NCBI GenBank assembly: GCA_016200265.1
Contig: JACQFE010000014.1
Span: 1-55,351 of the forward strand
DNA: 55,351 bases
DNA from: Planctomycetota bacterium
GTDB lineage: Bacteria; Planctomycetota; Phycisphaerae; UBA1845
Direction of reading: 5' to 3'
Position 1 is the first letter of the stretch. The number at the start of each line of letters is the position of its first letter. This document shows positions 40,050-47,082 of this stretch, one piece after another. The notes beneath the pieces are model-generated. The model was not told the DNA's origin and made no database searches. It saw only the letters and a program-made list of their open reading frames with translations. Position numbers and translations under genes: made by a program.

Positions 40050-40832
40050 TCATTGTATCGCCGTACGACCACCATCGACCGGCAAATTGACACCCGTCAA
40101 ATACGAAGCTCCCGGTGACGCGAGAAATCCAACCACGGTCGCAATTTCCATCGGATCCGCCAATCGAGCCATAGGAATGGAATCGATGGTCTGCTTCTGG
40201 ACCGCCTCGGGCGAAATGCCCGCTTTCTCGGCTTTGGCCTTGAACAACGACTGAAGCCGCGCCGTCGCAGTATATCCGGGAAGAATGTTGTTCACCGTAA
40301 TGCCAAACGGTGCAAGCTCGCCGGCCAGCGTTCGACCCCAGTTCGCCACTGCGCCGCGCGTCGTGTTGGAAACGCCAAGCCCTTTGATCGGAGCAATCAC
40401 CGAAGTCGAAATAATGTTCACGATTCTGCCGTAGCCGCTCGACTTCATGCCCGGCAACAACGTCTGCACAAGAAGTTGATTGCAAACAACATGATTCGAT
40501 ATGGCCTGAAGAAATTGTTCGGGCGTCGCCTCGGTGAGCGCGCCATGGGGCGGTCCGCCGGTGTTATTGACTAGAATCTGAATTTGACCAATTGCGCGGA
40601 CATGGTCCGCAACACTTCGTTGAACCTCGGTTGGATTCGAAAAATCCAGAGAAAGGAACTGGTGCTGCTGATTCGCGCCCCGATCGAGTTCCGCGACGAT
40701 CGCTTTCAGCGCCGTCGCATCACGGGCTACAACCGTGACGCTCGCTCCGAGCCCCGCAAGTTCAACTGCGCACGCCCGCCCGATTCCCTGCGACGCGCCA
40801 CAAACAAGTGCTCGTTTCCCCTGCAATACCAT
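40050..40832 (-). CDS. Short-chain dehydrogenase/reductase family protein with an altered active site
   Basis: 260 residues with a Rossmann fold: the cofactor loop CGASQGIG (11-18), NNTGGPP in place of NNAG, and the C-terminal YLTGVNLPVDGG. The usual catalytic S...YxxxK is not present: the segment reads ISTSVIAPIKGLGVSNTTRG, with Thr where Tyr is expected and no Lys four positions later. A subgroup of 'BKR-like' SDRs shows similar changes, so it may work differently or not be a reductase. It precedes the aldehyde dehydrogenase gene and may share a transcript with it. Confidence 0.85.
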   Translation of the reverse strand: MVLQGKRALVCGASQGIGRACAVELAGLGASVTVVARDATALKAIVAELDRGANQQHQFLSLDFSNPTEVQRSVADHVRAIGQIQILVNNTGGPPHGALTEATPEQFLQAISNHVVCNQLLVQTLLPGMKSSGYGRIVNIISTSVIAPIKGLGVSNTTRGAVANWGRTLAGELAPFGITVNNILPGYTATARLQSLFKAKAEKAGISPEAVQKQTIDSIPMARLADPMEIATVVGFLASPGASYLTGVNLPVDGGRTAIQ

Positions 40833-40854
40833 TACGGGGCTAGTTTAACAGCAC

Positions 40855-41610
40855 CTAGGGACGACTGGCAATCGCGGCGGCTAGGGGATTCACAATCGAG
40901 GGGATGACGCGCTCCGAGGCCAGCCGGTCTGCGACTTCGAATAGATTCGGCAATGTCTTGGCAAGTTCGGTCTGACCATCCATTCCCCAATACTTACGCA
41001 CGATCAGAAGCACGGTGATCGGTCCGCTTTCGTAGGCGTTGTTTCGCACCTCGAAAGTCGTTGTCCGCGATTTCACCTGGAGATACGCCTGCAGATCGCA
41101 CGCCGGCGTCAGGGCAATTCCGAGATACGGCTGTGCATCGATAATCTGCGTCGACGCTTGATCATCGAGGAAAAAGCCGCTCAGCGGATGATCGGGGAAC
41201 AAGGTCTCCGCAACGATCTGATCATGGTTTCCGCGGTAGCTCAGCTCGAAACCGTACGTCACTTCCAAATGATCGTATACAAGATCGCTGAGAGTCAGAT
41301 GGCATGGCGCCTGTTCCATGACAAACTGGCCGAATTGACACACTTGTTCACGATTCGCCGGAGCGAATGCGCCAAAACGAAGGCTGCCGGCGTCCATGCG
41401 CAGCCAGCGTCGTGATCCGCCCTCGTCATTTTCTTCCTCCAGGGAGAGTGCGTTCTCCCGTCGACGGAGCCGCTTGATGGTGGGATATTCACGTCTCACC
41501 CGGTCAAAGAAATGAAGCACGGATTCGCGATCCGGGGCCAGCTCCAGCTTGAAGAACAACCGGCCATTGACGAAGAACTCGTCGCACATCGAGCCCAGGT
41601 CGTGGATCAT
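40855..41610 (-). CDS. Hypothetical protein, soluble
   Basis: About 251 residues. The ATG at 41610 is preferred over the GTG six codons earlier, because AGGGAGATCAAG, an SD-like site, lies directly before it. No signal, membrane segment or known motif is seen. The protein has alternating charged helices and strands (LHFFDRVRREYPTIKRLRRR; SDLVYDHLEVTYGFELSYRG). It sits between mreC and the SDR on the same strand with short gaps (101 and 22 bases). Family not recognised. Confidence 0.7.
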   Translation of the reverse strand: MIHDLGSMCDEFFVNGRLFFKLELAPDRESVLHFFDRVRREYPTIKRLRRRENALSLEEENDEGGSRRWLRMDAGSLRFGAFAPANREQVCQFGQFVMEQAPCHLTLSDLVYDHLEVTYGFELSYRGNHDQIVAETLFPDHPLSGFFLDDQASTQIIDAQPYLGIALTPACDLQAYLQVKSRTTTFEVRNNAYESGPITVLLIVRKYWGMDGQTELAKTLPNLFEVADRLASERVIPSIVNPLAAAIASRP

Positions 41611-41711
41611 CTTGATCTCCCTTGCCACGGACTGCCACTTCGAAAATTGAACTTTGGCGCATTATGCGCTTTCCAATGCGACGTTTCAATAAGAATTTGT
41701 GTACGCGATTG

Positions 41712-42665
41712 TCATTCAGGCGCAATCTCATTGGGGTCGAAGATATAGGCCTTTCTCAAATCACTCAACGGAGCGGCCGACTCGACCGAAACAATCGCGA
41801 ACAACGGGTTGCCTCGGTCGGCGGTGATCGTCGTGATCCGGCCAATCACCATCGCCGTCGGCAAGAGCTCGCTCAGAGGGTCGGACATGACAAAGTCGCC
41901 GACTTGCACGAAACGGGATTCAACATCTTTCCGTTCGACATCGCGAATTTCCATCCGCCCCCGACCGCGACCCATTAGCCAGAAGTAACGATCGGCCAGC
42001 GCGAAACCGGAATCAGTCTGCCGTCCAATTCGCACCTTGATCTGAGTGGCCGGGTCGCTGACAAGTCTCACGCGGGCACTGTAAGCCCCAACCTGTTCGA
42101 CCCATCCGATGAGAATTTCGGCTCGGAGAATCGCCAGGCCGTTGCGGATTTTCGAGTCCAGGCCGGTTTCGGCTGTGAAATATGCTGAAATCGCTTCCGC
42201 GCCCTGTTGGACGCCATTGCTGCTACCTGCATCAATCAGCCGCGAGTCACGCCATGTGAGAAGATCTTGGCTGAGCACTCGAACTGGAATGAGCCGCCCT
42301 TTGGCGCCAATCGCGCGACCCGCAACCGTCCGCTGCCTCGTCGCGGCGAGAGCTTCAACTTCGGATTGAAGTTCATCCACCTTCAGGGTCAGCGCCGCGG
42401 TCGTGTTCTCCAGGGCCTGCCGTTCTTGCATCGCGGCATCAAATGATTCCCGGCTGATTGGTTCCGAATGAGTCTGAGATGGGGAGCGGATGGATTCGGT
42501 GAGCGTTGCGGCCGCCCTCTGAGTGGACACAATCGGTTGAACCAGGTTCGTCAACCAACCCGTCCACGATCGCGGCGCAAACAGAATGCCCAACGCAATC
42601 GCGATCAATCCGATGACCGCTAGGACTTCACTCGATAATCCGAATTTTCCTCGACGGCGTCTCAA
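41712..42665 (-). CDS. mreC: Rod shape-determining protein MreC
   Basis: 317 residues. MreC is a bitopic inner-membrane protein linking MreB filaments to the cell-wall synthesis machinery. It has one N-terminal helix (VLAVIGLIAIALGILFAP), a coiled-coil (about 75-112, AMQERQALENTTAALTLKVD then ELQSEVEALA) and the beta-rich periplasmic domain with IDAGSSNGVQQGAEAI and VGDFVMSDPLSELLPTAMVI. It follows mreB by 65 bases; one 23-bp GAGCC repeat lies in that gap. Confidence 0.9.
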   Translation of the reverse strand: MRRRRGKFGLSSEVLAVIGLIAIALGILFAPRSWTGWLTNLVQPIVSTQRAAATLTESIRSPSQTHSEPISRESFDAAMQERQALENTTAALTLKVDELQSEVEALAATRQRTVAGRAIGAKGRLIPVRVLSQDLLTWRDSRLIDAGSSNGVQQGAEAISAYFTAETGLDSKIRNGLAILRAEILIGWVEQVGAYSARVRLVSDPATQIKVRIGRQTDSGFALADRYFWLMGRGRGRMEIRDVERKDVESRFVQVGDFVMSDPLSELLPTAMVIGRITTITADRGNPLFAIVSVESAAPLSDLRKAYIFDPNEIAPE

Positions 42666-42695
42666 GGGTGTGCAATCTACGGGAATGTCTTTTCA

Positions 42696-42718
42696 GAGCC
42701 GCGACCGTGGGGGAGCGG
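42696..42718 (+). repeat. 23-bp GAGCC...AGCGG repeat, copy 3
   Basis: Lies in the 65-bp gap between mreB and mreC. Same length and ends as the copies at 15405, 22917 and 44645. Confidence 0.65.
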
Positions 42719-42730
42719 ACAAGGTTTATC

Positions 42731-43783
42731 TCATTCCGCATCCGCATCCGATTCCATCGTGTCTTTCCACGCCGCGAGGTTATCAAGATACACGCTCGTT
42801 CCACGGGCCACGCAGCTCAAAGGATCGTCCACGACCTTGACTTCGAGCGAAGTGGCTTTCTCCAAGGCCTGATCCAAGCCCCGCAGCAACGCCCCTCCGC
42901 CCGCGAGATGAATGCCATTTTCCACGAGATCAGCCGCCAATTCCGGCTCAGCGGATTCCAGCGTTCGCATCACGCACGAGATGATTTGTTGGACGGGTTC
43001 TGTCAGCGCCTCACGCACTTCGACGCTGGTAATCACGCATTTGCGAGGCAGACCTGCGATCACGTCACGACCGCGAATCTCTTTGCTCATCTCCTCTTCG
43101 AGCGGCGTCACCGAACCCAACTCAATTTTGATCGCCTCGGCCGTCTGCAAGCCGATCATCAAGTCGTGCTTACGGCGCATGTAGGAGACGATCGCCGCAT
43201 CCATCGCATCGCCTGCCGTGCGAATGCTCTGCACCACGGCGATGTCGGCCAACGTCATGATCGCAACTTCCGTCGTGCCGCCCCCGATGTCCACGATCAT
43301 CGAGGCAGTGGCCTCGCCGATCGGCAGTCCCGCGCCGATCCCCGCCGCCATGGGCTCATCGACGAGATATACACGTCGCGCGCCCGCGCGTTCTGCGGAA
43401 TTGTACACCGCCCGCTTCTCGACCGCGGTGATGCCCGATGGCACTGCGATCACCACGCGCGGCTTCACAAGACGACTTCGACCGTGGACCTTTCGAATGA
43501 AATAGCTGAGCATGGCCTCGGTGATATCGAAGTCCGCGATGACGCCGTCTTTGAGCGGACGAATGGCTTGAATCGAACCCGGTGTGCGGCCAAGCATTTC
43601 CTTGGCGACGTGACCGACGGCCGTCCCGCCCTTGAGCACTTGATTCGTGCCACGGCGCACCGCGACGACCGAAGGCTCGTTGAGAACGATGCCTTCGCCC
43701 TTCAGGCACACCAGCGTATTACACGTGCCCAGGTCGATGCCCATGTCAACGCTGAACATGCCCAACAACGAATCAAAAAGCAC
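42731..43783 (-). CDS. mreB: Rod shape-determining protein MreB
   Basis: About 350 residues. This actin-like ATPase forms membrane filaments that guide lateral wall growth. The phosphate loops are MGIDLGTCNTLV and VDIGGGTTEVAI, with VDEPMAAGIGAGLPI and HLAGGGALLRGLDQAL (adenosine motif). The GTG at 43783 is preferred because GCGGAGGTTCAGGC precedes it at good spacing. The TTG at 43810 lies upstream of that site. It is first in an mreB-mreC operon on the minus strand. The region before it holds the palindrome array 43887-44298. Confidence 0.95.
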   Translation of the reverse strand: MLFDSLLGMFSVDMGIDLGTCNTLVCLKGEGIVLNEPSVVAVRRGTNQVLKGGTAVGHVAKEMLGRTPGSIQAIRPLKDGVIADFDITEAMLSYFIRKVHGRSRLVKPRVVIAVPSGITAVEKRAVYNSAERAGARRVYLVDEPMAAGIGAGLPIGEATASMIVDIGGGTTEVAIMTLADIAVVQSIRTAGDAMDAAIVSYMRRKHDLMIGLQTAEAIKIELGSVTPLEEEMSKEIRGRDVIAGLPRKCVITSVEVREALTEPVQQIISCVMRTLESAEPELAADLVENGIHLAGGGALLRGLDQALEKATSLEVKVVDDPLSCVARGTSVYLDNLAAWKDTMESDADAE

Positions 43784-43886
43784 GCCTGAACCTCCGCAAT
43801 CAATCGCCAAGTCGAAACAGGTGGAACTGAAGGTATGGGCGTGTTTTAACAGGGTAGGGCGCGAAACGCAAAGAATAAGCCTTTCC

Positions 43887-44298
43887 GAGCTACCTCGTCC
43901 ACGAATTCCGAGCCGTCCCGTTCACTGGGCGGATAGTCGCAAATCACGTTTTCCAAGTCCGAGCCGCCCCATTCATGGGGCGCGCTTAGTAATCGAGCCG
44001 CTACGTCCACAAATTCCGAGCCGTCCCGTTCACTGGGTGGATAGTCGCAAATCACGTTTTCCAAGTCCGAGCCGCCCCATTCATGGGGCGCGCTTAGTAA
44101 TCGAGCCGCTACGTCCACAAATTCCGAGCCGTCCCGTTCACGGGGCGGGTAGTTTCCTGAGCCGCCTCGTTTACGGGGCGGATAATATCATGCCGGAGCT
44201 CGCTGTATTCCGTTTCGGAGCGTAACCCGCCGCCTGAAGGCGTCGGCTCAGCGGAACAACCAACATTTGGTCCTGAGCCGCCTCGTTCACGGGGCGGG
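43887..44298. repeat. Array of about 11 GAGCC/TTCA palindromes, including a 108-bp tandem repeat
   Basis: The array lies between mreB and the RCC1/S74 gene. Clear units are at 43910, 43961, 44018, 44069, 44126, 44159 and 44275 (+) and at 44229-44249 (-); decayed ones are at 43887, 43995 and 44103. Typical stems are GCCCCAT-TC-ATGGGGC, GTCCCGT-TC-ACGGGGC and GCCTCGT-TC-ACGGGGC, each behind GAGCC. Positions 43904, 44012 and 44120 start successive copies of a 108-bp unit (two full, one partial), so the frame is open by accident. Each unit carries three palindromes. Confidence 0.85.
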
Positions 44299-44411
44299 TG
44301 GTATTTGCTTTTGGTTTGTGCTTTTCGCTACCATGCGCGTTGAGCGCTTCCATCAAGCCGCAGAAATAAACCTTCAAATCCCGGAAGCGCGACCGATAAC
44401 GGAGCATCGCG

Positions 44412-46685
44412 ATGAACCGAACCGCTAGAATCGCACTTTGCCTCGCACTGCTTTTCACAACCTCGACGACCTTCGCTGAAGTTCCTCAATCCATCTGCGT
44501 GCAGGGCTACCTTGAAGACCTGGCCGGACAGCAGGTGGACGCGCAGGTCACGTTCGGCGTGTGCATCTTCGACGCCGCGACCGGCGGCAATCAGGTCTGG
44601 CCAGCCGTCCCCCTTGCCAAGGGGGACAACAGGGGGTTCTTTCCGAGCCGCGCCCGTGAGGAAGCGGATAGGGTGCCCCATCTTTCGCGCAGCGAAAGGT
44701 GGGGGACAGATTCAACGCCTGCCCCATGCGCCCAAATCACCACGATCGTCAGCGACGGATTGTTCACGATTTGTCCCGGCGAGCCGAATGATCCGCCGAT
44801 CACGCCGGACGTGTTCGGCGCAACCGGCAGCGGCCCACAGCCGCGCTGGATCGAAATCTCCACCGGCGGTCAACCCATGCAGCCGCGTATCGAACTGCAC
44901 ACCTCTCCGTACGCATCGCGCGTTGGCCTCGTGGACAATCCCGAACTCACCGACAATGTGGAACTCGGCAGCAGCACACCCGGCAACCCCGGCTCACTCA
45001 CTGCATTCGACTCGGCAGGCAATCAGACAATCTCGCTCCATGGAACGACGGGCGACGCCCACTTCGCAGGCACCGTCGGCATCGGAATGACCTCACCCGC
45101 CGCGCAACTCGATATAAACGGCGCGACTCGAACGACGACTCTGGAAATCAAAAGCGGCACAAGGCTCGCACAACCCGTACCCATCTGGGGGGGTGGTGCC
45201 ATACCCTACCTACTCGACGTACCTTCGGGTACATTTACAGCCGTTGCGGCCGGTTCGAATTTCAGCTTGGCAATTCGTAGCGACGGTTCAGTCGTCGGCT
45301 GGGGGGCAAACAATTATGGCCAGACCAACGTCCCTGCGGGGACGTATGTTGCAATCGCAGCAGGAGAACATCACGCGCTTGGAATTCGCAGCGACGGCAC
45401 GCTTGGTGGCTGGGGTGATGACCCCTACGGCGAGACCAACGTTCCCGCTGGCACGTTCATTGGCATCGCCGCAGGCTCTTACCACAGCGTAGCGATCCGT
45501 AGCGATGGCACTTTGGTCGGCTGGGGGTACGACTTCGAGGGCGAAACCGACGTTCCATCCGGCACATTCGTTTCCGTGGCGGCAGGCTACTTACACAGCT
45601 TAGCGATCCGCACCGACGGGACGCTCGTCGGATGGGGATGGGGGCCCAACGGGCAAATCGATGTCCCCTCCGGCACGTTTATTGCTGTTGCTGCGGGCAG
45701 TGAACACAGTATTGCGATTCGCAGTGACGGAACGCTTGCAGGCTGGGGCGACAACGCTTCCGGGCAGATCAGCGTACCGCCCGGTACGTACACGGCGGTA
45801 GCCGCTCGTGATCGGCACACGATTGCGATCCGGAGCGATGGCATGTTGGTCGGCTGGGGGGACAACACATATGGGCAACTCAACATTCCAAGCGGCACAT
45901 TCACGGCCGTCGCTACTGGTACCGGCTACGGCCTGGGGATTCGCAACGATCAGAGCGCCAAGTTTGGACTTCTCTTGGACACCGACTCGGCGGCCAAGCC
46001 GGGCAGCAACACATGGACTATCTGGTCCGATCGGCGGTTGAAGACGAACATCCAGCCTCTTTCCGGCGCCCTCGACCGAATGCTGCAACTTCGCGGCGTG
46101 ACGTTCAATTGGATCGACCCCGCCTACGGCGGAAAACGTGTTGTTCCCGAGCCGCGGGATTCATCCCGCGCGCCCAGTGTCAATCCACGTTGGGCGCGCG
46201 ACATGAATGTCGCGGCTCAGGAGGATTCATCCCCCGCGCCCACGTCCGAGCCGCTGCATTCATGCAGCGCGCCAAGCGAAAACGTGACTGACCGGCGTGA
46301 TGGGGCGCGCGACATGAATGTTGCGGCTCGGAATGATGCACGGAATGGGAACGGTGCGGGGGCGGTCGGATCACAAGGCGCGCAAATGGGCTTGATTGCC
46401 GACGAAGTCGCGAGAGTATTTCCGCAGTGGGTCGGTCGCGACCCGAAAGGCTATCAAACACTTACCGTCGGTGGGTTTGAAGCGTTGACGGCCGAGTCTT
46501 TGCGTGAACTTCGCAATGAAAAAGACGCCGCGATTGAAAAACTCGAACGGGAAAACGCGAACCTCCGCGCACAGGGTGCGGAGCTCAAGGCGCGGGATGC
46601 GGAATTGCGCGGGCAGAGCGCTGAACTTCGTGAATTGGTGCGACAGCTATCGGATCGCATCGATGCGCTGGAACGCGAAAAGTAG
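44412..46685 (+). CDS. Secreted RCC1-repeat protein with S74 chaperone domain and repeat insertions
   Basis: 757 residues; ACGGAGCATCGCG precedes the ATG. After a signal peptide (1-22) comes a beta-rich N-part (about 23-250). About seven RCC1-like repeats of about 38 residues follow (about 255-520, GTFTAVAAGSNFSLAIRSDG, VGWG). Next is a peptidase S74 / tail-fibre intramolecular chaperone domain (SDRRLKTNIQPLSGALDRML onward, then GLIADEVARVFPQWV), and then a C-terminal coiled coil (about 705-757). S74 domains help trimerise fibres and often cut themselves off. Two in-frame insertions interrupt it. At 44604-44727 there are about 40 residues between QVWPAVP and CAQITTIVSDGL. At 46140-46355 there are about 70 residues between WIDPAYGG and QMGLIADEV, inside the S74 domain. 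Both are made of palindromic repeats. Confidence 0.85.
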   Translation: MNRTARIALCLALLFTTSTTFAEVPQSICVQGYLEDLAGQQVDAQVTFGVCIFDAATGGNQVWPAVPLAKGDNRGFFPSRAREEADRVPHLSRSERWGTDSTPAPCAQITTIVSDGLFTICPGEPNDPPITPDVFGATGSGPQPRWIEISTGGQPMQPRIELHTSPYASRVGLVDNPELTDNVELGSSTPGNPGSLTAFDSAGNQTISLHGTTGDAHFAGTVGIGMTSPAAQLDINGATRTTTLEIKSGTRLAQPVPIWGGGAIPYLLDVPSGTFTAVAAGSNFSLAIRSDGSVVGWGANNYGQTNVPAGTYVAIAAGEHHALGIRSDGTLGGWGDDPYGETNVPAGTFIGIAAGSYHSVAIRSDGTLVGWGYDFEGETDVPSGTFVSVAAGYLHSLAIRTDGTLVGWGWGPNGQIDVPSGTFIAVAAGSEHSIAIRSDGTLAGWGDNASGQISVPPGTYTAVAARDRHTIAIRSDGMLVGWGDNTYGQLNIPSGTFTAVATGTGYGLGIRNDQSAKFGLLLDTDSAAKPGSNTWTIWSDRRLKTNIQPLSGALDRMLQLRGVTFNWIDPAYGGKRVVPEPRDSSRAPSVNPRWARDMNVAAQEDSSPAPTSEPLHSCSAPSENVTDRRDGARDMNVAARNDARNGNGAGAVGSQGAQMGLIADEVARVFPQWVGRDPKGYQTLTVGGFEALTAESLRELRNEKDAAIEKLERENANLRAQGAELKARDAELRGQSAELRELVRQLSDRIDALEREK
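44604..44727. repeat. Composite palindrome insertion inside the RCC1/S74 gene
   Basis: Three elements stand side by side: GTCCCCCTT-GCC-AAGGGGGAC (44607-44627), the fourth 23-bp GAGCC...AGCGG repeat (44645-44667) and a 13-bp stem CCCCATCTTTCGC-GCA-GCGAAAGGTGGGG (44676-44704, one G-T pair). The frame continues through all of them. Confidence 0.75.
46149..46329. repeat. GAGCC/TTCA palindromes inserted in the S74 domain
   Basis: Units: (+) 46149-46174 and (-) 46193-46218, forming an exact 70-bp dyad; a partial (+) at 46221-46240; (+) 46248-46273 with stem GCTGCAT-TC-ATGCAGC; (-) 46304-46329. They are translated in frame as PRDSSRAP, RDMNVAA and LHSCSAP-type peptides. Confidence 0.85.
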
Positions 46686-46693
46686 TTGTTGCC

Positions 46694-47048
46694 GAGCCGC
46701 GGGATTCATCCCGCGCGCCCAGTGTCAATCCACGTAAGGCGCGCGACATGAATGTCGCGGCTCTGGAAAAGCGGGAAACGTTGATTCCGAGCCGTGGGAT
46801 TCATCCCGCGCGCCGTGCGTCGAATTACGTTGGGCGGGCGACATGAATGTGGCGGCTCTGGAAAAGCGGGAAACGTTGATTCCGAGCCGTGGGATTCATC
46901 CCGCGCGCCGTGCGTCGAATTACGTTTGGCGCGCGACATGAATGTCGCGGCTCTGGAAAAGCGGGAAACGTTGATTCCGAGCCGTGGGATTCATCCCGCG
47001 CGCCGTGTGTCGAATTACGTTGGGCGGGCGACATGAATGTCGCGGCTC
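46694..47048. repeat. Four 70-bp palindrome dyads, three in a 95-bp tandem array
   Basis: Dyads at 46694-46763, 46789-46858, 46884-46953 and 46979-47048 each hold a (+) and a (-) unit with an 18-base spacer. The last three repeat exactly every 95 bases (from 46766, 46861 and 46956), with the joiner GAAAAGCGGGAAACGTTGAT. The array ends 34 bases before the RAYT start codon. Confidence 0.9.
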
Positions 47049-47082
47049 TGAAAAAGTGACGACATTAACGAGACAAAAACGG

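Noticed and set aside
43846..44118. 90-residue minus-strand frame with a perfect 36-residue repeat
   Set aside because: The periodicity comes from the 108-bp tandem repeat of hairpins; no ribosome site or protein family supports it.
46694..47048. CRISPR array
   Set aside because: The 95-bp units are identical throughout, with no variable spacers and no cas genes; they are tandem palindrome dyads.
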